Shown here: piece after piece, positions 1 through 9,720 of the stretch
How the letters are laid out: every line of letters begins with the position of its first letter
Numbering within the stretch: position 1 is the first letter of the stretch
Source of the DNA: Aquatica leii
Taxonomy: Eukaryota; Arthropoda; Insecta; Coleoptera; Lampyridae
Assembly: GCA_035610365.1 (NCBI GenBank)
Contig: CM069434.1
Span: 105,356,212-105,420,211 of the forward strand
Direction: 5' to 3'
Length of the DNA stretch: 64,000 nucleotides
Translations under genes and position numbers: made by a program
Notes under the pieces: model-generated
Told to the model about the DNA's origin: nothing
Databases searched by the model: none
What the model saw: only the letters and a program-made list of their open reading frames with translations

Positions 1-1600
1 CGGAAGAAGTTATCCTGGGAATAGACGTGATAACGAAGTATGGGTTACATTTAGATATGAAGAACAATGTCCTGAAGATCGACAATGAAGAAATTCCTTT
101 TCATTCGTCCGAGAAGGCAGTCGTGCGAGTCTTCTGCCTGCAAGGACGGAAAGTGTGGTGATGGCATGTTTGGATGGAAATTTCCGGGAAAGTCACATAC
201 GCACGATTGAACCAATGGAGGGCGGCTTAGTTGAAAAGGGACTACTGGTTGGCAGAACTTTAGTACGAGTAAAGAACACGATGCCAGTAAGAATCTTAAA
301 CATCAACTCAAATCTTGTAACGTTGAAAAAGAAAGCCGTGGTAAGCCAATGCATGCCAGTATCACAAATTGTGAGATGCGTGAAGTCAAACAAAGATACG
401 TCGCCGAAAAAGTGTCCACAACATCTATTGGACATTCTTACAACCAAATGCCAAAATTTTAGCCAAGACTAGCTGGCTAAAGTTAAAGCGTTGATCCAAG
501 AGTATCAAGATGTGTTCGCTCTAGAGAGTGGTTCCAAAGGAAGAACTAACGTGGTGAAACATAAAAATAATTAAAAGCGGCGATACTCGTGCAATACAAC
601 AACATCCACGCAGACTTCCTTTGGCAAAAAGAGAAGAAGCCGAACAACACAACGTGACCAAAAAAGACAGTTACCTTTTATCTAGAATTAACAATACGTT
701 AGACACCCTGTCAGGATCCCAGTGGTTTTCTACGTTAGACTTAAAAAATGGATACTGGCAGGTAGAATTAGAACCTAAGGATCGTGAAAAAACAGCTTTT
801 ACGATTGGAACTGGTTTGTGGCAGTTTACTCTGATGCTCTTCGGCTTTTGTAACGCTCCTGCAACGTTCGAGCGTTTGATGAAGACCATCTTGCACGGAT
901 TGTTTTGGAAGACGTGCTTGGTTTACCTAAACGACGTGATCATGGTTGGAAGGTCGTTTGAAGAACACTTGAACAACTTGGAAGTAGTGTTTCAGCAACT
1001 ACGTGGAGCTAATCTCAAACTAAGCTCAAAGAAGTGCCACGTATTTAAGAAGGAAGTGCAATATTTTGGCCACGTGGTATCTAGAAATGGAGTACGGGCT
1101 GACCCAGACAAAATCCGAGCAGTGCAAGCATGGCCAAGACCAATCGACCAGGTCCAAAGTTTCTTTGGGTTGTGCACCTATTATAGACGATTAGTACCCG
1201 GATTTACCAATATTGCCAAACCTTTGACGATATTGACGCAAGAAATGGCAGAATTTAGATGGAATGAAGACTGCGAAAATTCATTCATCAACTAAAACAG
1301 ACTCTAGTCACTTTGCCGATTTTGACAAGAGAAGATGGAAAATTTGTTTTGGATACAGACGCAAGCAATCTGGCCATAGGCGCGGTCCTTTCGCAGGTTC
1401 AAGATGAACAACAAAAAGTTATCGCGTATTTTAGCAAGGTTTTGTCCAGACCAGAAAGAAATTATTGCGTGACTAGGAAGGAGCTGTTAGCTGTCGTCAA
1501 GTCTATCCAACATTTCTACAAATATTTGTATAGACGAAAATTTTTACTGAGAACAGACCAACCGTAACCCGGACAGACAAGTGGCAAGGTGCATCGAGAG
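1..1600 (+). pseudogene. gypsy pol, protease tail to RNase H (copy A)
   Basis: The reading frame is broken into pieces, at 155-472, 621-1295 and 1313-1567. The RT palm is recognisable from TLDLKNGYWQ (first catalytic Asp), FGFCNAPATF, and YLND at 924-935 where YLDD is expected, so the first Asp of the catalytic pair is Asn. Relative to copy B the RT lacks 41 codons between AEQ and NVTKK. The missing piece contains the conserved [15 protein letters not shown] and FCVDYR blocks of the fingers. RNase H follows with DTDAS, KVIAYFSKVLS and ELLAVV; the DTDAS Asp is intact. A TAG at 470-472 and several frame changes interrupt the linker. This is a dead copy of a reverse transcriptase that would copy element RNA in cytoplasmic particles. 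Confidence 0.88.
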
Positions 1601-3104
1601 ACTGCAAGAGTATGACTAAGACACAGAATACCGTGCCGGAAGCAGTCATCGGAACGCTGATGCTTTGTCCAGAAGACCGTGTCCGACGGACTGCAGCCAT
1701 TGTTCGCGACTGGAAGAAAAAGTTGAACTCCTCCAGAGAACGGCTATGGTTGATGATGAGTGGAAACCTGAGCAGTTACGTAGCGAACAAGAAGACGATT
1801 CTGAAATAAAACTACTCCTGGATTAGAAAGAAAGCGGCCGACGACCAACCTGTGAAGAAGTGAGTGCTTTGGGCAGAAACATCAAAGCGTACTGGGCACA
1901 GTGGGACTCCTTGATAGTAGAAGACGGTCTTCTTAAACGATCCCTAGGAAATGCTGAAGGCACAGGAAACAGACTACAGTTGGTAGTGCCAAAGAGCAGG
2001 GTGTCAGAAGTGTTGAGGTATCTCCACGATGGGACATCAGGAGGACACTTTGGCATTAAGAAGACGTTGGGTAAAGTGCGAGAAGGATTTTACTGGATGA
2101 ATTGCAAAAAGGACGTTATGAAATGGTGCCGTAAATGCACGGTCTACGCATCAGGAAATGGTCCAGCGAGAAAGCGCAAAGCACCCATGAAGCAATTCAA
2201 CTTAGGAAGCCCTTTGGAAAGAGTAGCGATTGACATCGCAGGGCCGTTCCCAAAATCTGATTCGGGAAATAAATATATCTTGGTGGCGATAGATTGTTTC
2301 ACAAAATGGACCGAGGTTTACGCCATACCTAATCAAGAAGCAGCTACAGTCGTAGACGTATTAGTAAAAGAGTTTTTCTGCCGGTTTGGAGTTCCGTTAG
2401 AATTACACTCCGATCAAGGCCGCAATTTTGAGTCTGGGCTGTTTCAAGAAGTTTGTCGACTGTTGGGAATTAAGAAAACTAGGACCACGTCATCCTAAAT
2501 CTGATGGCATGGTTGAGCAGATGAATTGAACAATGGGCAAGTACTTAGCCAAGGTAATGTCCGAACGCCAAAGAGACTAGGATCAGTACTACCATCTTTT
2601 CCTAATTGCATACCGATCATCCGTTCATTAAAGCACAGGCCAAACATCATCCTGTGTGATGGTCGGTCGCGAAATACGATTGCCATGCGACTTTCAATTT
2701 GGACAAAGACCGGAAGAGGCAGTTGCTGGAGAAGATTACGTCAGCAAGCTGACCAAAAGGCTAGACGAAGTACAAACAGTTAACTTGCCAGCGACAGGAT
2801 GTAGACGGGATAAGACATCAAGACACAAAACGGTGGGTTTCAACCTGGCGATATGGTCTGGTTGTATAATTCTCAAAGGAAACGTGGGTTGTCGCCGAAG
2901 TTCCAAAGGCAATGGGAAGGCCCTTATGAAGTCATGCAGCGTGTTAATGACGTCATATATCGCATCCGAAAACCACCCAGAGGCAAGCCAAAAGTGGTTC
3001 ACGTCGATCGTCTAGCCCCGTTTGCTGGCGATAACCACAATACGCAAGTTCAGGTCAGTGATAAGCAGCAGAACCAGGAATCAAACCGAAGAAATGGAGT
3101 TTGA
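1601..3104 (+). pseudogene. gypsy integrase (copy A)
   Basis: After an RNase H tail containing an HRNADALSRRPC-like stretch, an integrase runs in three frames. The zinc-binding domain reads H-x6-H then WCRKC (about 2026-2140). The catalytic core shows VAIDIAGPFP (Asp 1), LHSDQGRNFES (Asp 2) and, after a frameshift near 2480, HPKSDGMVEQMN with the catalytic Glu. A TGA follows immediately after MN. The C-terminal domain ends with WEGPYEVMQRVNDVIYRI and VVHVDRLAPF (2930-3020), typical of gypsy integrase C-terminal (GPF/Y) modules. The frame closes at TGA 3102-3104, overlapping the ATG of the next ORF. All three catalytic acidic residues survive, but the gene is broken. Confidence 0.88.
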
Positions 3105-3754
3105 GAAGTTTATGAACTTATACGGAGGTTTTGGAAAAGCTAGGTTCGGAGTTACCACCGAGGAACAACAAGACCTGTTCCAGACACAAAAAGATTACGC
3201 CATCGCACATTGCTTGAGCGAGGATCTTGACATATCCAAAGGGGTTGCAGTATTGTTTAAAAAGAAGTTTGTGCAGCTAGATGAATTACGAAGACAGCAA
3301 CCGGCAGTCGGAAAAGTTTTAGGACTACGTGGTGACAGACGCTTCGTTTTCTGTTTGGTCACCAAGAAATACTCACGTACCAAGCCGTTATACAAAAATC
3401 TGTGGCGAACATTATGGAATCTCAAGAGAGAAATGGAGTTCCACCATGTAAAGAAATTAGCATATACCCAAGTTTGGTTGTGGCTCAGATCAACTGAACT
3501 GGAGGACAGTTCGAAACATGTTGGAAGTCGCCTTCCAAGGAACAAGCGTTCAATTGTTGGTCTGTAGTTACCAACCAAGAAGAATATCGGGTCAGGAAAA
3601 GTCCATTGACTGTTACTTTTATGGTCAAGGAAGTTATCGAAACAGAGGAAGCTGCCGCTATCGCCACGATCCTTTTTACCGGTGTCGCATCCAGTCTTCT
3701 GTTCTGGGACAGAACAGTCCTAAAGAGGGGGCAGTGAAACGTTCTCAAATTTAA
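3094..3754 (+). pseudogene. retrotransposon accessory ORF: TARG1/OARD1-type macrodomain plus degenerate CCCH zinc finger
   Basis: ATG 3094 overlaps the pol stop (ATGGAGTTTGA). About 220 codons follow with one frameshift near 3463. Residues from DLF onward match the OARD1/C6orf130 (TARG1) macrodomain family: AHCLSEDLDISKGVAVLFKKKF, then CLVTKK carrying the family's catalytic Lys. After the frameshift comes PKFGCGSDQLNWRTV carrying its catalytic Asp, and the fold ends in VQLLVCSY. Family members bind ADP-ribose and remove it from acidic side chains. In the same later frame a CCCH-like finger follows at 3611-3667, spaced C-x7-Y-x5-C-x3-H; the second Cys is Tyr (TGT to TAT would explain it). The ORF stops at 3752-3754, about 20 bases inside the LTR. 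It occupies the env position but shows no signal peptide or membrane segment. The macrodomain call is strong, the zinc finger moderate. Confidence 0.8.
3722..3734 (+). other. polypurine tract of gypsy copy A
   Basis: A purine-rich run (aaagagggggcag) lies directly before a TG that opens the LTR. In LTR retroelements such a tract primes plus-strand DNA synthesis. It falls inside the accessory ORF. Confidence 0.65.
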
Positions 3755-4180
3755 GAGCCTTCTCGAAGTTGTTATCCATCTTCTAGAACGTATACCGAAA
3801 GATATGGGACACTTGAGAAGGATTTCCAAAATGTGTATATATACGGAACAAACAAATCGTAGGTCAGTTATTTCCGTAATGCGAAAACAGCCTTGTTAAG
3901 AAGATTATTCAAGTCTAAATAAATAAGTCGTTAGCGCGTATGTGTAGATAAATATACGGAAAATAATCTTGTACGTGACTTTAGTGTAAACAAGTGTGTG
4001 AAGCTATCCGCGGACATAAAGTGTAAGTGTAAGTGATATAAATTAGTGTAAGTGTTTTTATTAAATATTATTAAATCGAATTAGTTCGGTTAATTAAATA
4101 GTGTACATATTTTTAGTATAAGTAAAACTATTTTTAGTAGAAGTATAAATAAATTAGTTTTAATAATAAAATTCGTTACA
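3735..4180 (+). repeat. 3' LTR of gypsy copy A (446 bp)
   Basis: It starts TG after the polypurine tract and ends CA (ttcgttaca). Its final 100 bases (tagttcggtt, gtgtacatatttttagtata, ttagttttaataataaa) match the 3' end of the copy B LTR at 30270-30346; the 5' half (U3) is much less alike. A TATA-like tatatata and a set of short gtaagtg repeats lie within. No 5' partner is in the window, so the left boundary rests on the TG and polypurine tract. The next four bases are atat, the same as the target duplication of copy B. Confidence 0.75.
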
Positions 4181-4515
4181 ATATATTTGCTCTGTTGCTA
4201 AATAACTATATTTATTTTTGTACAAATTTAGTACTTAGGTTTTTTTGAGTTTTAGTTCATCGGAGTTATGGAAACTAGCAGTAAAACAGTCATTGCTTCT
4301 TAAGTTTCTAAAAAAAAATAATTGTTGTTGACGAAGTTGCTGTCAATGATTAAGAGAAAAAGTGTTTTTTTAGGTTGGTAGTTGAAGATGCTAGCTAATT
4401 TTTTATTACAGATCTTGATTAGCTGTTTTTAGTTTCTGAATGGAATGGAAGTTTTCTATTGAGCGAATCTTTTTTTTATACTGTTCAAAACATATAGTTT
4501 TCTAAGCACTGCTTT
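4181..4515. other. no recognised feature
   Basis: AT-rich sequence between the gypsy LTR and the Tc1/mariner-type element. I see no coding signal or repeat structure here. Confidence 0.5.
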
Positions 4516-4551
4516 TATAGTAATCTCAAAAGTAGATGAATGCCACGTGAC
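4516..4551 (+). repeat. left terminal inverted repeat
   Basis: Begins tatagtaatctcaaaagtag and ends ccacgtgac. It is the reverse complement of 7174-7209 with a single mismatch (t against g at position 6). Confidence 0.9.
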
Positions 4552-5461
4552 TTCAAATTTATGACGTCAGAATAAGTAATGTTGCCAGTTCTCATGTTGA
4601 CATTTTATTGAGGTTAATTTAAAATTGGTTATGTTTTACATTCTTTTAAATAATTTTATAAGCGGTTTGTTCGATTAAAAATCTCTAGTTATACACAAAT
4701 TTATATTTGTAAGATTGGCAGAATTAATATTTCAATCATCCGATTTGATACTTAATTTGTTTAATTAACTGAGTGGCTTTCGACTTTGCATTAAGGGTGA
4801 AATTGTTTTTATTTTAATTAAATCAATATCAAATATAAATTTGGTTGATATTACAATTATTTAAATTGATTGTAGAATGTTTTTTTATCTGAATTATCCC
4901 GACAGTAGTTATTTCATCGTTGTAAAATAATATTTATATTTATCAATGAACAAGTCGTCTGACAAATAAATTGCATTTATTTGAATTATTCCAACACTTC
5001 GATGTTTTATATATAATCTTTTTTTTTTGTTACATTACTACATAGGTATGGAGTATAATTCTTGGAACTAAAAAACAAAACAGTTTAATATAATAGTTAT
5101 TTCTTCTAGCAGCGACTATTTATTAAATTAACGAACAATGTTTGCACCTTGGTTCTGTTTCTTACTCTCAAGTCACCAGGTTCTCCTGCAATAACTTTGA
5201 CCCAGACATCCTCGTATAAACTTATTAAACCTTTTTTTTTAAGAAATACTACATGAAAAAGAGAACAATGCTACTGAAGACACAGAGAACATTGTTAATG
5301 CCAATTTATTTATAACGAAAATAATAAAAACAGGAAACTAACATTAACAATTATTTTACATGCTACATTGAAAAAGAAATGTGCATATTTATTTAACAAA
5401 AATTTGAATGGTAGACAATTTGCATTTTAAATAGGGCATCATTAATTTATATAATTCAGAG

Positions 5462-6951
5462 TCAGTCAGAGTCACTATCATCATTTAAATTAATAATGAG
5501 CGGCGCCACGTCCCCGTCGTCGAAAGCTACTTCTCTCTTCCACCAATCTTCTATTATTTGTTCGCAATGTCGAACAGAATTTGCCCATGCATCTTCTGGC
5601 ACCGCCATTAAAGCTTCTTTCCACATATTTAAGCAGCTTTCAACTGATTTTCCATCCCTCCCTACATGTTTATTATAATAAGTTTTTGTAATTCCCCATA
5701 TGAGTTCAATTGGATTGAATATACAATGATAGGGAGGAGGCAGAAGTACCTTATGGTTATATTTTTCAGCCAATTGATCGGCTGCATACATTTTCAGGTT
5801 TATTCCTATAAATCAAAATTTTAGTTTATTCATTTACAGAAAAATATTAATTTACCTTTCAACAATGTGTAGTAACTCCTTCTTTAAGCAATTGATTTCA
5901 AATGAAACATTTTGTTCTTTTAACTATTTCTGGATATCTTCTTTTTCCATCCACTATTTGGAGTCTTCGTAACCAAAGTACTGTGGAGCATTGTCCATTA
6001 TAATTGCAAAAGGTTTAGTTAAATTTTTCAGTAATTTATTCTCAAACCAATTCAAAAAATTTGCTTGATTCATTTCCCCGTGGTAATCTAAGTTTTTGGT
6101 CGAGGAACTAAACACCAAGTCTGCACCAGGAATAAATCCATTCTTATTACCGGCATGAAGTACAATATACCTGTTTTTAACAAATTTTAATAATAAGCAT
6201 AATAAAAGTTTTATCTTAGTTACCTTTTGCCATCGACTTTGGTAGTTTTTACAGTTTTTAAATCGTCATCCTGCCAAGACCGACCTACTGTACCATTCTG
6301 AAAAATCCAGGTTTCATCCAAGTAAACAAATTCGTAAGTTTTTGCTTTTTGAATTCTTAAATACTCTTTTAAGAATCGAATCCGTTTGATCACAATGTTT
6401 GGTAATTCCATTAAACCTCGTCTAGGATTATCTTTTTGGTACTTAAATCCTATGTTTTTGAGAACAGTATTTAATGATGTTTCACATCCTTTAAAAAGTT
6501 CGTCAGCAACAAGTTTCTGTCTCAATAATTGAACTGTTACAGGTTCATCTAAGTTAATTAAAATTGTTAAATTGAATTTTTACTAATTTTACAACTTACT
6601 ATTTTCATACATTCTATAAATTGTGTTTGAATAGCAACCTTGGCAAAATTATCAATGTTTGTTACTGGCCTTGGAAGTTTTCGTTTCAATTGAGAAGTAC
6701 TCGGGATACTTTCATCGTTAACTTTCTGGGATGCTCGGTTTACGGTGGAAATACTTATCTTTAAAGCAACTGCTACACGCTGTAATAAAACTTAAAAAGT
6801 AATTTTGTTCTTAATTGTAATTAGTTAAACATACCTCTCGAACATTATTCAAAGATAAAAACGGTCCACCTGCATCACGTTCTTGCTCAAAAAATTCAAT
6901 TAACGAAACTACCAACTCATAACCACGTTTTCCTAATTCCGTACCAGGCAT
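5462..6951 (-). pseudogene. Tc1/mariner-superfamily (DDE) transposase with four short introns, degenerate
   Basis: Read from ATG 6951. Exon 1 (6951-6835, MPGTELGKRG start) and exon 2 (6779-6600, helix-turn-helix-like RVAVALKISISTVNRASQ) precede the catalytic exons. Exon 3 (6548-6224) holds FVYLDETWIF, the first Asp. Exon 4 (6170-5856) holds RYIVLHAGNKNG and IIMDNAPQYFG, the second Asp. Exon 5 (5805-5462) holds LLPPPYHCIFNPIELIWG, the catalytic Glu. The introns (6780-6834, 6549-6599, 6171-6223, 5806-5855) are 50-55 bp with GT-AG ends. Decay: two TAG codons in exon 4, the second where the family usually has Trp, plus small frame errors near the exon 2/3 and exon 4/5 joins. The acidic C-terminus ends NLNDDSDSD. 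The enzyme would cut and paste the element at TA. Superfamily is sure; the exact clade is not. Confidence 0.85.
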
Positions 6952-7173
6952 ATTAATAAACTAAACTCGCAAAATAAGTAATCAAGAAAATTGTTCTGAA
7001 AAGAACAGTTTTAATATAAATAAGAAACCAAAACGAATTTAACCTAACTTGACAATAATAAGCACGCGAAAAAGTGACAACACCGTGTTGTAATACCAAC
7101 CTCTTTCTTAAAATTCATGCGAAAATAAACACAATCTTAAACTGTTTAGTGTGGTATGATTTTGACGTCATAT

Positions 7174-7209
7174 GTCACGTGGCATTCATCTACTTTTGAG
7201 ATTCCTATA
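7174..7209 (-). repeat. right terminal inverted repeat
   Basis: Inverted partner of 4516-4551; a TA follows at the outer edge. Confidence 0.9.
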
Positions 7210-7604
7210 TGTATATATCTGCCGGTTGTCTTACATTCGTTACGTACCTATTTAAATAAATAGATTGGGTTGCGCCATCTGTAACTTTCACTTCCAACTA
7301 AAACTGTCGTTTGTTTGTAACGTGTTGTAGAAGAAAGTAAAGAGTGAGTACACAATATAACAATTGCTTTAAATAGTGGAATATGTAAACAAATGTGATA
7401 TTATTTTAGAAAAGTATTTACTTTTTTTACTGCTTTGATTTTGAGGTTAAAGGTATGTTGCGATTTTGAGACATTCGTCATTAGAGTATTTTGTAAAATA
7501 TTAATTGTCCTATATTTAGAATTTATTAACATTTTTCTATTTGTTTGTGTTATGTAATACTGGTATTTCTATACTAGGCTATAGATCCATCGGTTTTTTT
7601 ACAG
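7210..7604. other. no gene; possible 5' region of the piggyBac-like unit
   Basis: AT-rich sequence. A pyrimidine-rich tract ending in acag just before 7605 could be a splice acceptor for the downstream coding remnant. No inverted repeat or TTAA-flanked end was recognised. Confidence 0.35.
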
Positions 7605-8930
7605 GAAAAAAAATCGGCGCAAACTAAAAGTATACCAGAAGACAGTTGCCTTAGTGACATTGATGATGACATTAATTATGAGCCCCCATATTCTTCTCTA
7701 AATCTTTCTGAAGACCATTTCAAGCGAAGATAAAGTACCACTTGTTACAGATCCGCAAAGAGATTTCCCGGAGAATCATCTAAAAGCGAAAACATAAATT
7801 TTAAACCAAATAGCTTTAAGGCTACAAGTAAAGTAAAAGTGTCGAAATATGTTTGGAAATCTGTCTGGTAATAGTGTCAGAGACTTACTTTCTTGGCAAA
7901 GATCCAGTCCCGTTTAACAAGAAGTTAAATCACCAATTACATATTTTCGAGAATTTTTTGAAGAGGAGTTCTTCGGTAATATTGTGGAACAAAGCAATGT
8001 ATTTTTAATTCAACAGATTCTTAAGCCACTGTATTTGGAACAAAGTGAGTTAGAACAATTTCTTGGATGTGTGCTGTATAGGTCTATCTTTGGTCTATCT
8101 AGATCCAGTATGTTTTGGGCAACAGAAAGTCGTGTAACGCATGTGGCATATAATAAGCAGAGAGAGGTGGGAGCAAATAAAGAAATTATTCATTTGAATA
8201 ATAATTCTAAGGCACCGGAGCGCACTGATCCAAATTGAGATAAATTATATAAAATAAGACCGTAATCGATAATTTGCACTAAAAATTTTTAAAAATTCTA
8301 CAAGAACAAATGCTTAGTGTTGATGACTAAATGGTACCGTTTAAGAGCCAATCAGAACTAAAGCAGTACCTTCCCAATAAACCTTACAAGTGGGGTTATA
8401 AAATCTTTGTCACATGTGATACCAAAGGGCTAGTTTACAGTTTCCACATATTTAGTAGTAACATTGAAAAAATTGAAGGCCATCCTGATTTGAATACAAA
8501 TTTAAGTATTGTCTTGAAACTGGTAATTCGTTTATGAGTGGGGTGGATACTTTAGACGCCTTGATCGCATATCGTATACACATTCGATCAAGAAATTAGT
8601 ACCACCGATTGCTTTTCCATTTTAGATTTGGCGATTGTAAATTGCTGGTTGCTGTATTGCGGAAACTGTCAATTTTAAGAATAGCAAAAAAGTTACAAAT
8701 GGATATCCTATCATTTAAAACAAAAATTGCAGATTCTTTGTGTAAAGAAGGCAAATGCCTAAATGTCCGCAAACGAGGTAGGCCTTCAACATTGTTAATA
8801 CAGCAAGAGTGTGAAAAAAAGAAGAAAAAGGAACCAACTGCACCAATTCCTTCCGCAAATGTTAAGAGTAAGTGGACCTCATCATTTGCCTATCATAATA
8901 AAGGAACGACAATGATGTAAAAAACACGGA
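7605..8930 (+). pseudogene. piggyBac-like transposase, degenerate with internal deletion
   Basis: Pieces in order are an acidic N-terminus (SLSDIDDDINYEPPYSS, near 7645-7700) and ITYFREFFEEEFFGNIVEQSN leading into LEQSELEQFLGCVLYRSIFGLSRS (about 7930-8110). Next is VDD-stop-MVPFKSQSELKQYLPNKPYKWGYKIF (8318-8410), carrying the first catalytic Asp. Then SGVDTLDALIA (8535-8570) holds the third catalytic Asp, followed by YHRLLFHF and a basic tail with KRGRPS. The sequence jumps from SIVLKLVIR straight to FMSGVDTLD, so the segment with the second catalytic Asp is gone. A TAA lies right after VDD, and frames change near 8320 and 8640. The Cys-rich C-terminal domain is not evident. Such enzymes excise precisely at TTAA; no ends were found. 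Confidence 0.85.
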
Positions 8931-9130
8931 GTGTGACAGAATGTTAAAATTAATAAAATATTGCCCTTATTATCGAATTTATTACCTTTCCCCTCAAAAA
9001 CAGCGCCTTATAAGAACAAAATGTTTTATTGTTATTATGAGCCTCGTAAGTTGTTATAGCAATAGTAATAGTGCATAAAAAATTTTTTGAAAGAAAAAAT
9101 AATAATTCAGGCGCTAAGGGGTTATACTAC

Positions 9131-9164
9131 TATAAATAGAGTGAAAAACTGTGTTTGGTCAGCA
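9131..9164 (+). promoter_or_regulatory. possible core promoter (TATA box plus initiator)
   Basis: tataaatag at 9131 is followed exactly 30 bases later by tcagca (9159-9164), an arthropod-like initiator. A gcaagtaag 5' splice-site-like sequence lies at about 9238-9246, and a pyrimidine-rich ttatttaacaacag acceptor-like sequence at about 9267-9280. Together they suggest the 5' end of a spliced transcript, possibly of the element carrying the FLYWCH fragment downstream. There is no transcript evidence. Confidence 0.35.
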
Positions 9165-9379
9165 CGGTGCCATATCGCCCTCGCCGATTCGCCGTACAGT
9201 AAATTCGCCAACGGTCTAAGTAGGCGGTGCAGCGTCGCAAGTAAGAATTTTTTTTTTCCTTTTTCTTTATTTAACAACAGAAATTTCTGCAGCCTTTGGT
9301 TCTTATGTTTTAACAGAATCAATAGTGTATGGGAAAATACCAAATGAACTTTTTCATATTGTTTTGTCTTAACGAAGAA

Positions 9380-9600
9380 AAGAGAAACACGCTTTAAACG
9401 GTTTTATTTACGTTTTTGACATATTTAGTAAAAGAGATAGAAATATAAAGTTTTGGAGATGTGAACAAAGACAACGGTGTAAGGCAAGAATACTAGAAAT
9501 AGTGAAATCATAAAAGTAAATCAACATACATTCTCATGATTTATTCGCGGTAGAAGTGATCACAGTACTCACAAAACTAAAGCAACGGTCTAACGATGTT
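9380..9600 (+). pseudogene. FLYWCH-type zinc finger fragment
   Basis: One frame reads NGFIYVFDIFSKRDRNIKF, then WRCEQRQRCKARIL, and after two stops NIHSHDLFAVEV followed by KLKQRSND. This gives the FLYWCH pattern: aromatic F-Y-F, W-x-C, a second Cys before KAR, and the H-x-H pair. FLYWCH domains occur in Mutator-like transposases and in mod(mdg4)-type insect proteins; the K-L-K-Q-R-S continuation is what I would expect from a Mutator-like transposase. No DDE core follows, so this is a remnant. Two stops fall between the Cys and His halves. Confidence 0.6.
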
Positions 9601-9720
9601 ACATACAAAAGCTGTTATTGCGAAAATTACCTGTATAAAAGTAACATAAACGAGGTATTTGCTTCACTGAAGATGGGTATAGATTATACTCAAAATTCTG
9701 TGATAGTTTGAAAAACTAGA

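Larger units (their letters stand above)
1..4180 (+). mobile_element. Ty3/gypsy LTR retrotransposon, copy A (5' part outside window)
   Basis: Order on the plus strand is protease-to-RT linker, reverse transcriptase, RNase H, integrase, an extra macrodomain/zinc-finger ORF, polypurine tract and 3' LTR. The gag end and 5' LTR lie upstream of the window. The opening sequence aligns base by base with 28211 onward in copy B, so the two are one family. Frameshifts and stops are spread through pol, and the RT has a 41-codon deletion, so this copy is inactive. The last bases of its LTR (ttcgttaca) match those of copy B. Confidence 0.9.
4516..7209 (-). mobile_element. Tc1/mariner-superfamily DNA transposon, about 2.7 kb
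   Basis: Two inverted ends (4516-4551 and 7174-7209) match at 35 of 36 positions and each abuts a TA, the target used by this superfamily. A minus-strand transposase pseudogene lies between them. A second inner match, tgacgtca, occurs a few bases further in on each side. The whole unit is therefore one delimited element rather than scattered fragments. Confidence 0.88.

Noticed and set aside
3094-3567. Viral-type macrodomain (as in some RNA viruses)
   Set aside because: The motif set (AHCxSED, VLFKKKF, TKK, GCGxD) is that of the cellular TARG1/OARD1 family, and the setting is a Ty3/gypsy element.
4181-4184. atat after copy A LTR as a proven target duplication
   Set aside because: The left flank of copy A is outside the window, so the pair cannot be compared.
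9380-9600. Host mod(mdg4) exon
   Set aside because: Two stops inside the finger and a transposon-rich setting favour a Mutator-like relic; not formally excluded.
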